The translations under genes were made by a program, and so were the position numbers. Below, piece after piece: positions 1-14,024 of a stretch of DNA of 64,000 bases. How positions within the stretch are numbered: the first letter of the stretch is position 1; each line of letters begins with the position of its first letter. The stretch is from Pelecanus crispus (taxonomy: Eukaryota > Chordata > Aves > Pelecaniformes > Pelecanidae), in assembly GCF_030463565.1 (NCBI RefSeq), contig NC_134675.1, forward strand, positions 21,597,862-21,661,861. The letters are read 5' to 3'. The notes beneath the pieces were generated by a model, which saw only the letters and a program-made list of their open reading frames with translations, was not told the origin of the DNA and did no database searches.

Positions 1-3000
1 AATCCACTCAGTGACACTGGTATGACTTTGGCAGCCCCACCTGTACAAAGCAGGAATGTAAGGATGTGAGTCTCTGGGATGGAGGAGAGTTCCAAGATCT
101 GCCACCTTTAAAGAGAAGAATTATTAACTAAAGCATGAGTAGGCACTTGAATGGAAGCCAAAAGAGCAGTCTGCCTGTCTGAAGATAGAGGCAACTGTGT
201 GTTTCTGTATGAAGTTTCAAATGTGAAGTACACACTCCTGGCTAAAGGCAAGAGACAGACATAGTTTGGAAAGCAATCGCTTAACAGTGGCCTTGTGGTG
301 ATTCATAAATGAAGAATGTGACCTGCTTGTCTGTGATTGGGAAAACGGGATACCTTGCTGCTTCCCATATTCTGTGACAGGAGATGAAGACAAAGGGAAA
401 CCCTGTGTCAGGATGGAGAAATTCATGTACATTATTGTCCACGCTTGGGAACCACTGAGTGATAGGAGAGAGTTTTGTTTGTTGTTTGGTTTTGGTTTTT
501 TTTTAACCCCAGCAAAGGGTAACTTTTCTGATCTCTTCATTGCTGAAGCCTACTCTGATTTTTTTCATCAACCCCTGTGTCAAGGGTGGAAGGAAAAGAC
601 TGATACTGGAGGCTAGGGTGTGCTCTGTTGAGCTCTGCTGTGAGCCTCTTGAGATACAGCTTTCTAAACTTCATACAAGCCATTTTCCACTTAAACAGAG
701 AAGACCATAACAGGCTCAGAGTTTAGGAAGGCTTATTAGGCAGTTGTCTTGTCACTCTTGAGTGCCTTTTAGTCCAGCATGGGAGAGTGGCACCGAGTAT
801 ATTAATGGTTATTGAAAGGGAGCTCTTTTGCTAAGTTATGGCATCTTTCCAAGGAATTACTTTTTAAATGACTTGGCGCTATAGCGCAAACAGAAACACA
901 GCTTTTACTTTCACTCATGTTAGTTTTTCAAATAAGTTTATCGGATAATGAATTAGAAGGACACCTAATGACTTGAAAATTTCCCTAGGAATACTGATAC
1001 TTTTTGCTATATGGTAGTGGAGGGCAGGGTATGTTGTCACAAGTAGTGCAGAAGCAATAAGGTTAGCTAACTAACTAAAGATGACATACAAGAAAGGCAT
1101 GAGGAGACTGGACCAGAGGTAGAAAATTCACTGGTTCATTATTAATGAATGTAACTGTAAGGCTGTGGCTTACAAATGACTTTGACTTGTGCTCCACTTC
1201 CCAAGTGAGCTCAAATGTTTTGTGACCCTCCCTGCTAACTCTGGGTAGCCTTCATGTGCCTCCCCTATGGCAACCTCTGTTCCTTCTTGTAGGCATCTCC
1301 TCGGTCTTCAGTAATGGAAGAATTCTGCCTAGGAATAAGAGTAGTTTGATGTGGCTAAACAGATCCCCATAAGAGTACCAATGTGACTACATGAGGGGTT
1401 TGCTGCTGAGCAGATTCATGGAAATTCAAAGTGTACTAGTTGATGTGTGGAACTTCTTTTTGGATGCCAAGTGTGTTTTTGCTGTTAAGCTGTGCACATG
1501 TCACTGAGAACTGCACTGAACTTCAGTAGCGCAACTTAAGGCATGTATGGAAAGTTGGGGAGCCATGGTATGGAAAGAAGGTGCGAGAAGGCATTTGGGA
1601 ATTTTCCCTGGCCTCGTCAGATTAATGGTTCTTAGGGGTGTGAGTGAGTGTCAGCATGGGGAGTTCCTGCAAAATCATTTGGTTGGTGGAAATTTAAAGT
1701 AAACTAGTTAAGTGTGAATGTTCTCTTTGGGTGCTAAGTACCTTTTTGCTGCTAATCTTAATTTACTTTCAGTGCAAATGGAAAAAGCACCATAACTGAC
1801 AAAACAAAAATGTCTATATATATGAATATAGGAAGAGTGTTTTATTTTACACTGTTTCTTCTTTAGACAAGCTGTAGGAATGTCAGAAATAAGTCCCTGA
1901 GCCAAAAAGAAGAGATCTCTTTAAAAAGAGTAGGCTTTAAAATTGAATCATTTGGTTTTGTCCAAGCGGGAAGCACTTTCAACCTTGTGATGGAAAGCAT
2001 CTTGAGGGTTATTAGAGGAGGCTGCAGCTGGGGTAGTAATTTTAAAGCAGAAGAGAGAGTGCTGGGAAGGAAGATGGAAGCAGGGGTAGGGGGAAGGAGT
2101 GGCAGACAAGGTGTGGGGCTGGAAGCAGGTTGTACAAAGTTGAGCTGTTGATTTGGCTTGTTAATCACAAAAATTAGTTTTCAGTTGGGTTGGGGTTTTT
2201 TTTTTTCCTTAATTTACAGTGCTGTTATGTTAGTTACAAATGAACAGTCCCAGTAATAAATAAGTTACCAATGTGGAGTTACTAAAGATGTGAATGAGGG
2301 GGATGTATATGTATGGAAATCCATAAAGCCTGCAGTGGGCTAGTGAAGGATGTCAGATAAGAGTATACACAGAAGAAGGGCAGGATGGAAATCCCTCTCT
2401 CTATTCCTCATTACTTAGTCCCATTTCTTCTTTCATCTAAAAAAAAAAAAAACCCCACAAACAAAAAAACCCCCAACAACCAAAATTAGCTCATACTAGC
2501 TACTTGGAAAATTAGTGTCTTTCATCTGCAGTTACATTAAAAAGGAGGTAACTGGACAACTATATGGAGAAACAAAACCAGTTTTGCGTATCAAAATGTT
2601 TTCTGAAGACATCATGCAAATATAAACTCTCTGTGGAGTTCTGAGTATTTACTAAGTATTTCCTCTTTAAGCCAGTGCTGGGAAAGGATCAACATTTTCA
2701 ATTAAAAAGAAATACGCTATTTGTTTCCAAAATGTAGCTGCCCCCATACGTGCTCTGAAAGTGCTCTAGAACCTCTTGTCCTGAATTGTTGGAGATGCCA
2801 GAGGAATCGCAGTAGCCTGAATGAAAGGTGTTTCTAGGGTGCACCATCATGTAATCCTACAGAAAAGCTGGCTGGTTCTGTGGAGGTAAAATTTAGTGTT
2901 GTTGGTTGAAATAAAAGAGAGAGTAAAGGGTGAATCTTTAATGGTTCATAACATTAAGTGTAATTGTATTCCACATAATTCGGCATTGGTTTTCCTGCAT

Positions 3001-6000
3001 CCTAATTTTTAGAGAAGTAATGTACAACTGAAAGGCAAAGAGAAGGGACAGGTGGGAGGAAACAAAATGACCAATCCTTATCCAAAAGGAAATAAACTTG
3101 AACAGTGTGATTGATATTTTCTTATAGGCATGCTGAGTGTTCAGTCTCTTACCTTTTTTGTAATGTACAAGTCAGTGGGAGATCCTGAACAACAAATCAC
3201 AGCAGTTCTTATAAATAAACTGTGTTGGAGGTGGTCACTTCTCAAAGTAGGTTATAAAAATGGTATTGTAATCTGGTAATTTACTAATACCTCTACTTTG
3301 ATAGAGTTTCATAAATTTCACAGAAAAACTTCATTTGATATTATCTTGGTTATGAGCAGCCTTAAATGACTCTGAAACTGAAGAACGACAAGAAAGAAAA
3401 ATTAAATTATAGTGTAACTGTCAAGGGGGAAGAAGGGAATTGTGTAGCTTGGAAGTTACAAGGAAGTTGGGTTTTTTTGGGTTTTGGTTTGTTTTGGGGT
3501 TTTTTTGGGTGGTGTGGTTTTTTGGGGTGGTGTGTGTTTTTTTGTTTTGGTTTTTTTTTTTTTAGGACTGCTGTAAAAGTCAGAAGGAACATTTTAAGGA
3601 AACCTTCAGGTCATTCTAGAATGTGAATGTCATCCAGAAGGAAAGGATTGCTACATAAGTTTGGGATAGACCAAAATAATTTCAATTTTGGGGCTAATAT
3701 CTATGGCTGATTATTCAAAAAAAGAAAAAAAAATCAAATAGTGTGACAGGAAGTGAGGAATTGGAGGAAAATAGCTGAAGACTTACCAAAAACATATAGT
3801 ATACCTTATATTGGCTTTATAACTTTCTAAAACTAAACTTGTTACAAAAGGAGACAGGAAAAGTCATAGATAGCCATCTAGGTTGAAGTTGCGATGCTGA
3901 GGATCCTTGAAAACACAAAGCATCATTTCGGTGGAAAACAGAACTCTTAAATTGTGATGCTTTGCAAGGCTTGGGGGTAAAGATTGGGAAGAAGATATAT
4001 GGAGTTGCAATAATGCCAAGGTAGATTTTGGGCTAAAAGGGAATTGATACACTTGTGGCAAGATCAGACTTAAAATCCCATGGATAGGAGGAAGGCATTA
4101 GCAACCTGGATTTAATGCAGAGAAGAGCAATGAAATAACTGAGGCTGGAAGGACTGAGTTGGGAAGTTAGGGTGTTAATAAGCAACAATAATAAACTTAG
4201 CAGCTTGGGTAAACTAATAAAAGGGTGAAGGGTTGTGTTCAGTATTTAAAAAGAGTAAATGCATAGAACCATGGTCATAAGTAGGAGCAACAGGTAAAAG
4301 TCTAAATTGAATGTCAGGAAAACATTCCAAGTATTATTCTAAATAGGTTCAGTCTCCCAAAGGTGATGGGGGATACTCAAGAGTTGGGCTTGATTTGTCG
4401 GAGCTCTTTGTGTTTGTTTCAGCAGACTCTGAGCTCCATTGTTAGAGTTCTGACACCAACACAAGGTTTGTCTTCTACAGAGGCAGGCCTTGCTCTGACT
4501 GATGGGAGATAAATATAAGCAGGGCAAATACCAGGATGTATTTCTCTAAAGAAGAAATATCAGAGGAAGAGATCCTGTTCTAGTCAGAAGGGAAAGAAAA
4601 TCTGTTTCTCTAAAAAATGCTGCTCATTGGGCTTTTCCTCTTTTCCAAAATTTCTGTGGAAATGTGTGGATTAGTCTAGAAATTTGAGGCACTGTAGTAA
4701 TTTTGCTGTGCTCTAATATGATTATTAGTTATTTTTCAAGTGCCTCAATATTTTGCAGCATGTAGATACAGATACCTGATGGTTAGGGTGTGTTTGGTAA
4801 AATGTGAGCATGAGATGCTGAAACATCTATATTGCAACTCTATATTGCTCCACAGAGCCAACGCAGAGCAAATGTTACCTTGCTCAGGACCTGCCAAATA
4901 ATTTTTGATTCCAAGGTATAAACCCCCTCTCTTCTCCCACCGTGTGTATATCTTTGTGGTAGCCTGTTCGCCTCACTGGATCAGTGCCATTTGACCCTCC
5001 TCTGCCCAAGATGCTGCTTTGTGAAGGTGTACAAAAGAATGTGCTAATGTAGCGATGGCATTAGTATGAACTGGATTTGATGCTGTCTTCAGGGGGCTTG
5101 TTTCTGGATTAATGTGTCTTGGAGGGTTCCTGGTTAAGTAGGAGGAGATGATTAAAGCAGTAGTTCTCTTGTTTTTGTACTTGATCAAAGGTGATGGTAG
5201 CAGGAACTTTACTGCTGGTGTTTTCTTCACTTGTGGTTATGCAGTTTAAATGAAGGCTCTGGTTGCTGCTGGGATAACCTTCCCTATGCTTATGCTGGTG
5301 GGCAAGGTCTTCAGTGTATTTATTGCTTTTGCATGTCTGTGCCTGCTGTTTCCTATGGAAGGGATCAGGTTTTTGCATCCGTAGGATCGTTTCCTGTTGT
5401 TTTCCCATTGCTGCATGCTGTGGACTCCGTGCTGTGCTCCAGTATTCGCCAAATAAACTCTGTCACAAGTTACAGCAAGAAGTGTTTTGCAGCTACAGTG
5501 GAAGCTTATTGACTCTTCTGCTGCCATTATATGAATTATATATGTTTTAAAATAAAATTGCTCTATTAGGGGAAGGGATTGGGGTTGTTCTGCCCTGAGG
5601 AGAGAGTTAACAGGTTGGAAAGGAGCTTCTAGAGGCATAGCTTAGATCTTGAATTTGAGTATGTTGAAAGTAGGATTATGGATGTTGGAGCAGGTGTTGT
5701 GTTTTGTTCAGGCTCTGTATGAATTTGTGCATGAAACTGGGAGATCCCATGGGGGAGGGTTGAGTAAGCTCTCACTGTCATTTGGGACATAGGAGGAAGT
5801 TCTTCCAATGTTTGGGATTAATCACTGGTTGCAGATGCGTTCATGCAAACTGTGTCTGGTACCATAGTGGCTAAGAAATTCCTGAAATCAGAAATTAAAG
5901 GGGGGGGAGGGGGAACCCCTCCCAAAACTTGAAATCTGCAGACCAATTTTCTAGAGCTTACCATGTTTCCAACCCCTATCTCCTCGCTTTGTGTTCCACT

Positions 6001-6097
6001 AATAATGAAAACAGGACTTCTTATAAAGCAGAAGGGTTGAAATATGACATTGTGCTTTTAGCTTGTAACTCTTATTTCCTTCCCCAAATTACAATAG
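1..6097 (+). other. UBAP2: UBAP2 intron (left part)
   Basis: No exon is recognised. It holds a decayed CR1-like segment (4100-4400), two diverged copies of a short repeat (1401-1489 and 1669-1758), an A/C tract at 2440-2482 and a G/T tract at 3466-3563. Confidence 0.6.
4100..4400 (+). repeat. Old CR1-like LINE fragment
   Basis: Strongly decayed CR1-type 3' region: phrases such as GCAGAGAAGAGCAATG, GAGGCTGGAAGGACTGAG and AATGTCAGGAAAACATTCC are in the order of a CR1 3' end. No open frame survives. Borders are approximate. Confidence 0.45.
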
Positions 6098-6150
6098 GAG
6101 CGTGGAAAAACTCAATAGAAGAATGGACAGCAGAAGACTGGAATGAAGAT
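6098..6150 (+). CDS. UBAP2: UBAP2 coding exon (first in window)
   Basis: UBAP2 (ubiquitin-associated protein 2) is a cytoplasmic UBA-domain protein of the UBAP2/UBAP2L/lingerer family, linked to RNA granules and ubiquitin binding. This exon encodes the conserved block GAWKNSIEEWTAEDWNED. It is preceded by a pyrimidine tract and AG and followed by GTAAGT. It starts with the last two bases of a split Gly codon and ends in phase 0. The Trp-rich acidic block matches UBAP2 better than UBAP2L. The UBA domain and the other N-terminal exons must lie left of the window, so the gene is partial here. Confidence 0.93.
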
Positions 6151-9100
6151 GTAAGTGTACCTTGTTGGATAGACCGATTGATTATTTACCCTTTTCAGAG
6201 TTTGTGTTGTCTTCAAAAACTAAATGTTCGAAGTAATACTTTGCTGTATGCATGCAATGATATTTCTTACTGTGTTTCTTGCTGTAATTCCTGTTTAAAA
6301 TATATATATTTAGATAAGCTTATTTTTTAAATAAAATTGAATCAAGAAATAGTAATTTATTTTGCTGGGTAGACAATACATAGATAATAATTTTAAGTTT
6401 TATCCCCAATTAAATATTTGTGAATTATAGTTCTCTACTGCTCAGTGCTGATGGGTGTTAACTGCATACTTCCTCCTACTATTGTGTAGGGATTTAAAGA
6501 CATATTGTCACAAGACTTTTATGCAGTTAAGTGCTGAAGCTTACTATCAACTTTAGACTCCTCATTTGATGATTTTTGTTTGAAATCTGCATGATTGTTC
6601 CACTTAGTCTACTTCATAATATTAAAAAGAGGAGCTAGTAGTATGCTGAAGTTAGCACTTAACTGCTTCATTCCTGTTGTTTCATCATGATGTGTTGTCT
6701 AAAGTACTACAACAATTTTGGTTCCCATTCTTTATCAGGCAAGAGATGTCTTCATGTACGCAAAATATTTGATATTCGTGATCATCACGTGTGAAAATCA
6801 CATTTGTGATTTTAAGTTTCCAGTTATGGTATTAAAGCTTAAGCAGTTCAGAAAACAAAGTAGGTAGCAAGAAATATGGAAAGGAAAACTTAGCTTTTAA
6901 CAAGTTTTTCATCTTTTATAGGAACATCAATTATTTCAAGCTTATTTTCAGAAGAGTAACAGATGGTCTCGGAAGTCATCCCTTTTGCCGCCTCCTGTAG
7001 GGTGGCATGTCAGTGTAATCCCTAGAAATGTGTGAATGTGTCATATTACAGATATGAAAACTTGGCCCTTACCTAATGAGAGGGCTGTCTTTTGAGAAAA
7101 TTAGAAGAAACTCTAAAATTCCTAGGTTTTCTGTATCAGTTACTGCCATCAAAAGCTAGCAACTTTTTTTTTATACCTGTCCTCTATTTCTGCAGTATAT
7201 GCCAGAGGCGGACTAAGGATAGTGAAAATTTATGGCCTTGTTCTCACCCCTGTTTGATGCTGGTACAATACAGCATTTGTAGTATGGGAGGGGTGTTGAG
7301 CAATGCTGACTAGGGATAGAATTTTTTAAGTATTAAACCTGAATAATTTGCACATGAATCTTGAAAGAGCAGCAGATGAAATCTCTAGCCTGTTGTTAAT
7401 TTTTATTAGAGTGCTGGAAAAATACCTGTAACCTAGGAAGAAGTTGTTCACATGCTGATGTTCAGAAAGAGTAAATGAAACGGCGAGCTGCAGACAAATT
7501 AGCCCAAAACATCCCTGGGGAAAAAGTAAAGGAAAAATTGATTCATTTGATTTTAAAAAAACCTAGAAGCATAAGAACACACCTTGTGCCACTCAGTGTT
7601 GTTTTATGGAAAATAGGTCCACTTCAAATAAACCTGATCTTGGTCTTTAAGTAAATCACAAGTTAACTGTGAAGATAGAGTATGTCCTTGTAAGAGATTT
7701 CATCTACATATTTTATTCTAAAAGTAATTACATGCTATCACAAAACACATTAAGTGGATTAAAATCTACCTTGCAAATTTCAGCAAATAAATCTTTTGCA
7801 GGATGACCCTTACTGAACATGGGCATTTCTAGGAGGGCTGTAAAGGAATCCAGTCCCAGGCCAGATGCCATCTAGTGTCTTTATCAATGATTTGGAAGTA
7901 AAAATAAAATCACTGCTGAATAAAATGTGTGGGAAATAAAAAAATTATTGGAATGGCAATTAAAAGTAAGCCAGTCGTGCAGAGAAATCTGGACCTCTGC
8001 TAAACTTAACCTGTTCAAATGAAAAATGCTTTAATATAGCCAAACGCTATATTTGTTTTATAGGAATATTCCATTTGTTTTATAGGGATAAAGGCACACC
8101 TCCAGAACAAGGGGCTATTTTCTGGAAAGCAGCAACTGAAAAATTTGCAGGATTGTAGTGGATGATGAAAAAAACAACAGCTCAGCATGATCTCCTAAAG
8201 GCCTGATGATGTGGCAAAAAAAAAGCTAGTCTTTTTTTTTTTTTGTAGTCTTTTTGCCTGTAGGCACTATTCCCTGTCTCTTAATCATTCTTGATTTATA
8301 TTTCTGTATGTGGACTCTCCTGAACTTGATTCTGAAGTACTGCATCCAATTATTCATTGCTTTTACAAAACAAAAGTTGTGGAAAATAGCTGAAAATTAT
8401 GTACTGATAGAATTGGTGCTTGAGAGTGAGATTTTTAGTTTACTGAATCTGCAAAGGTTACTTTATTAGCATATAATGGGCTCTGGTTTTAGTCTAGCAG
8501 AAAAAGGCATAATATGAACCTGTGGCTGGAAAATGGAGCTGTGTGTTTAATTGTATAATAAACAGTTCTAGCTGCATGACTAATGATTAAAACAACAAAG
8601 GAAGCTGATGTATTTGCTGTCTGCAGATAAAGACCAGGTGTTTTTCTGAAGAATATTTTTGTTTAGATGTGGTGTTCTCTAGTCAGATACAAGTTAGGAG
8701 TGGGTGAGTGAAATTTAATGCTGTTTGACCTGAGAAGGATTAGATTTTTGTGATCCAATAGTCCTGTCTGGTATTTATCTTTAGTAGTGAGTATTGAGCA
8801 AGTATAGTAGGTTGTCAGCATGCTCTTAAATAGAGTGGAAACTACTTGCAGTGAAAATAGGAGGTTGTATTTTGTTAAAGGGATATTCAAGGCATGGACA
8901 GTGAAGGACCAGACAAATGTTGAGGTACTGTAGATGGCTCTGGGTTTTCCTGTTAAAATTGTGATCATATTCTCCTGGCTAAAGAAAATAAAGTTTAACT
9001 ACAGAAACTATCAGAAGGGGAGAAATAGAATGCATACAAACTGCTGGAAAGTGGATGAAGGCAAACATTTCCTGTACAATATTGGTAGTCTTAGTTTTTA

Positions 9101-11562
9101 TTTGAAACAGCAACACAAAAAAAAAAAAGAAAAAAAGTGTATTTTAGTGGGAACGTTTCCTTTACCAGGAAGCAGCATGAGAACTTGTTTTAATTTCTTT
9201 AACTTCGGTACATCGTATCAAAATAGTAATAAGGTTTTGTTATTTCCGATTTGTTGATGTTGAGTTTTTGAGGATGCTGTGGAGTATATTTTCCTGTTCT
9301 CCTCACCTATCAACTGGCCATAGGAGCTGGTAGCTAGTTGTTAAGTATATTGTCTGTTTGGTGATTGGAAAATTATTTTTATCATAGGAACAGGAGCTGA
9401 AAAGCACAGGGATTTCACTGCAGATGGACAAATACCCTTGTGAGGCCAACGTTTGCAAATGGTTCATGACTGTTCAGTCAGTTCTGGGAAAATGCCAGAG
9501 CCTCAGTGAAAGATTTGCAAGTGTAGTGTATGGTGAACGTAAATAACTTTGTTAGGAGCCGATAATACTACTTCTAAGTAATACTAAATACATCTGCATA
9601 ATAAAACTTTTCAGCTGCTGCTGCGCGAAGTATGTGTTTTGACAAATGCCATAATTCCAGCAGACTTATGAATTAGGTGCTTGATTGGAGCTTGTGGCAG
9701 TGAGTTTGCTACAGGGTGTAGTGTAAACTTCAATGTAGGTAGCCAAGCTGGTAGCTGGAGACTTTTGTTTTGTGTGCTGGTTCACTTGAAAAGAACATTT
9801 CTTCTCATATGTTAAGCATGCTTTTGCATTGTCACAAACATCGTCGGGCTCCTCGATTCGCTTAGTTTTCAGGATTCATCAGTGTTTTGGCCACAGTTAG
9901 TCTTATCCTGGGTTATGTGAGCATAAGAAACCGTTGACATTACAAAGAATTTAATATTTAACCAAGGGATTGCAGACCATAGGCTGCTGCTCGTGCCGTT
10001 AGCTGACCTCCTTGTGCCATATAATGCAGGAGTCTCATAACACTACAAAAAGTATAGTACACGTTGTTCTAAAATAACACGTATGGTGGGGAAAGGGCTG
10101 AACAATAGAGAAACAGCGTTTTTAATTGCAAATATGCTTGAGCTGAATCTTCTTTCTTTCATTTTGGTCAGTACATAGAGTTGCGGGCTGCAGCATTATG
10201 CACAGGACAGAGTTGTGTTCCAGAAAGATGGGATTAAAATACATTGTATTGGCAGCAGCAAGGGGAAGGAGGAACTGTGGTGGTATTCATTTTTTCATGA
10301 CAGCATGTTGCGCATAAGTGGGTGCTAGGAGAATACTTGAAACATTTGAACTTTGCCTGGCAGATGAAATTGGCTTATGTTCGTGATGTCCTTTAAGCTG
10401 GGCTGCTAGCAATGCATGCAATTAAAAATGCATAATTTCCTGGAAGAGCTGTATTCAAATGTCACATTCTAAAGTGATTCTTTGTGAGTGTTTGAATAGG
10501 TCAGTTATTCTTTAGTCTAAATACAAAGCTACACCAAAGTAGTTAAGGGTGATTTTGTGCAAATTTAATTTAAAATATAACCATTATACGTGCATATCTC
10601 TATCTTGTTAAACCTAACCTGTACTGGCTTAAGACCTGTTCTGGTTTGCAAGTATTCCTGTCAATAGAAATGAATTAGCCCTAGGAAGTTGTAGCTTGTT
10701 TAACTACTATTTTTTAAAAAATAAAAGCTATTAAAAAAAAAAGGCAAACAAACAACCCCCCTACAAACCAAAATCACTCCCTTTCCCCCCAAAACCCCAA
10801 CCAACCAGCTTCCCCTCCCCAGCTACCTGTGCAAGTATCTGTCTTTATTGTAACAGCATGGTGAAAGCAGTATGGTTTTCTGCTGTGGATGGTCTGACTG
10901 GTTATACTAGTATAAGCAATTACATGGTTCTCCCTTTATTGTTGTTTTCAAACTCATGCTCACAGAGCAGTTTAAGATGTTATTGCTGCCCCTAGCAGAA
11001 ATGCCAAGAAGGAACCACGAATGCTAGTTCACTGTACATACCTGAGTGCAAACCTGCCTCCGCTGGTGATGTGAGCTGAAATGTAAAACACAGGGATATA
11101 TGAAATGAGTGAGTGGGAATGGCGCAATGCGTTAGACTTCTGCAACAAGATTTATCAGAGCTGCTCTATGGAGTCTTAAATTATATCTGCACGAGGTATC
11201 TTTACACTGATGCTATACTAGCTGTCATGTTAATTACTTTCTACTGGTATATGTTTCAGTTAAACTGTTGCCCATACTGATGTAGTTACATTGGTATACC
11301 ATTGTGTGTGTTCAATAGATCAAATTTCCTAACACTTTAATTAAATTGGTACTTGATTCTATGGAGAAGACTTTGCTGAAGTTTGACTATGTGTTTTTGT
11401 CTTTTTAAGCAGAACTGCAGCATAACTGGTTGTAATGATAGTTTGACTTTACTTTTATCTGAAAGTACATGACCAAGATGGAATTTCTGCAGATGTTGCA
11501 GCACTGAAGTGTGAGCATGTGTATGATTTAAAATACCTCTTCTTCCCCCCCCTCTTTTTCAG
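6151..11562 (+). other. UBAP2: UBAP2 intron
   Basis: Contains an old CR1-like LINE at 7380-8480 and an A/C-rich tract at 10731-10810. Nothing else is recognised. Confidence 0.6.
7380..8480 (+). repeat. Ancient CR1/L3-like LINE fragment
   Basis: Decayed reverse-transcriptase region. In broken frames one can read traces of the RT blocks: an F-I-N-D-L-E piece near 7890, a V-V-D-D-E-K-N-N piece near 8157, and an L-L-K-Y-C-I-Q-L-F piece near 8335. Much more diverged than the other CR1 copies, so old. Borders are approximate. Confidence 0.55.
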
Positions 11563-11630
11563 CTTTCTGAAACAAAAGTCTTCACTGCTTCCTCTGTTCC
11601 AGCTGAGAATCATGTGATTCCTGGGCAAAG
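11563..11630 (+). CDS. UBAP2: UBAP2 coding exon
   Basis: Encodes LSETKVFTASSVPAENHVIP and a following GQ, the family block that directly follows the preceding Trp-rich exon. The acceptor is a strong C/T tract ending in CAG, the donor is AAG|GTAAGT. Starts in phase 0 and ends with two bases (AG) of a split Ser codon completed by the next exon. Confidence 0.93.
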
Positions 11631-14024
11631 GTAAGTTGTTCTTCTATGGTTTCCCTATACCTTAAAAACTTGCTTGGTGAAGCAATGTTAGCTTGCACAT
11701 ATAAAATGTTGAATAAAACATAGGGCAGCCCTGGTCAGAGATTGGTCAAGCTAATTTCAAAATTGCAAAAGCCTTGCTTGTAAATCATTGGTTTTGTGGG
11801 TCCCTGTGTTACCTATTATTGACTATGGAAATGGAGCCAAACTTACCCAATCCACAAGCATAATACTGAGAAGACCCTGTCTTCTGCACAAACACTGCTT
11901 ACAGGCAGGAACAAAAGTAGATGGGAAGAAAAGTTTTCTGCTGTTGAAAAGGAAACTCTGGCTTTGCTGTCCAGAAAATGGAAAGCTTGCCCCTGTAGGT
12001 GCAGAAAGTGTTCAGAATGTAGTGCTTTGACAAATATGTTAACAGAAAAGCTTGCGTTGGTAAGAAGGTGAATTTCCTGGTAAGCATTGCAATTACTTGC
12101 CTTAACTGATGATACAGAGTTCAGATAGAGAATCAAAAATATGGCAGTTGCTGCCTTCCTTTGCTTGCCTTTGTCTTTACCAAATGCCTGGCCAATGATG
12201 TTGTGGAATCAGTTGCCTGCATTAGCCTCAGGTCCCAGGAGAGCAGGTTAAAGTTGTGTGATGAAGACTTTGGTAGTTGGATAGCATGAGATCTGAAAAC
12301 TAGATGGCCTAATGATCCCAAACATCCTGGTACAGCTGTACTGCTGTACTCCAGACTGCAGCAAAATTTTCCTTATGGTTGTGACCTGGAGGAGGCATGG
12401 TGTCAGTTGGTCTACAGTTTATATTCCTTTCTTTCTTAAAGCTGATATGCTCGCATGTTCGTTGTTGTAATGGAAGTATTCTTCCAGTGGATGTCCCTCA
12501 AATTTTGTTAGAAAATATTTTAGTTCATCAACTCAAATTCTGGTGTTTTGTTTTGAGGGGGGGGGGGGGGGGTAGGTGTGGGGGTTTTGTTTTGGTTTTT
12601 TGTCCTGGTTTCAGCTGGGATAGAGTTAATTTTCTTCCTAGTAGCTGGCATAGTGCTGTGTGTTGGATTTAGGATGAGAAGAATGCTGATAACACACTGA
12701 TGGTTTAGTTGTTGCTAAGTACTGCTTATGCTAGTCAAGGACTTTTCAGCTTCCCATGCTCTGCCAGGTGCACAAGAAACTGGGAGGGGCACAGCCAGGA
12801 TAGTTGATCCAAACTGACCAAAGGGCTATTCCATACCATATGACGTCATGCTCAGTATATAAACTGGGGGGGGTTGGCCAGGGGGCAGCGATTGCTGCTC
12901 GGGAACTGTCTGGGTATCAGTCAGTGGGTGGTGAGCGATTGCATTGTGCATCACTTGCTTTGTATATTATTACTATTATTATTATACTGTTATTATTATC
13001 ATTACTATTTTACTTTTATTTCAATTATGAAACTGTTCTTATCTCAACCCAGGAGTGTTTCTCACTCTTACTCCTCCAATTCTCTCCCCCATCCCATTGG
13101 GGTAGGGGGAGTGAGCGAGCGGCTGCGTGGTGCTTAGTTGCTGGCTGGGGTTAAACCATGACAGTGGGTTTTTGGTTTTGGTTTTTTTTTTTTTACTTGC
13201 CATAAGAAAGGTTTTGGCATTAAGAAATCTATGCTAATGAAAGTGCTGGAAGCAGCTCTTCAGCCCAAGCCTGTGGTATATTTAGGATAAACTTAAGTCA
13301 GAATTTTTGGAGTAGATTTTTTTTTTTTCTTATTGTCTGAATGCTTTGCTTTTCCTTGGATAAACCTGTGCTAAACATGTGGTAGGGGTTAGTAAGCCAT
13401 GCTAAATATAGGAAAATTCGTGTTTCTTATCCTGCTCAGGTATGTGTGGTAGAGTAATTTTGGATATGTGCCTACTGTCTGAGAAACTTAGCTTTTATTT
13501 CTGCTCCTCTTGTGACTTCCATGTCATCGCACATTCACTACATTGCTGCATGTGTGACTTCATTCTTCACTGTCCTCATACCCACCCTATACAGAGGTAG
13601 GACTTGCTCTTTTTAAAGGGATAGTGTGATATACAGATATCAATATATATAATGGGCTTGCAGGCAGGATCCACTCAAACATAATGTATCTCTTATGACT
13701 TGTGTCCGGTTACTTGGTTATATTAATCATATAGGTTATTTATATGATACATGATGTTATAAATTAGATAATGTTTGAAAAGAGTGCAAAGATAATTTAT
13801 ATTTTAACTGTAGTGGAAGGTTTCAGTTAGCAGAATTTTACTTTCTGGAAAAAACCTCTGTTCTACCTCTTTTTGTATGGCAGACAAGCAATATTTGAAA
13901 AGACTGTTAATCAGTAATAATACTGTTGCTGATACAGCAGCTTTAGTATTGTCAGTGCTTTCTTCAGTTTCAACGCAGCCCAATAGTTATGTTTATTCCA
14001 GCCAAACTTTGCTTTTTCTTACAG
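11631..14024 (+). other. UBAP2: UBAP2 intron
   Basis: Contains a solo LTR (12601-13163) set in G/T-rich low-complexity sequence, with a poly-G run at 12557-12572. Nothing else is recognised. Confidence 0.6.
12601..13163 (+). mobile_element. Solo endogenous-retrovirus LTR, + orientation (563 bp)
   Basis: Begins TGTCCTGGTTTCAGC and ends AACCATGACA, i.e. TG...CA. A perfect CRE (TGACGTCA, 12841-12848) lies just before a TATA box (TATATAAA, 12856-12863). The same family occurs reversed at 42221-42791. No 5-bp target duplication is visible; both flanks are a similar G/T-rich 23-base stretch (12578-12600 and 13164-13186). No viral genes are present. Confidence 0.85.
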
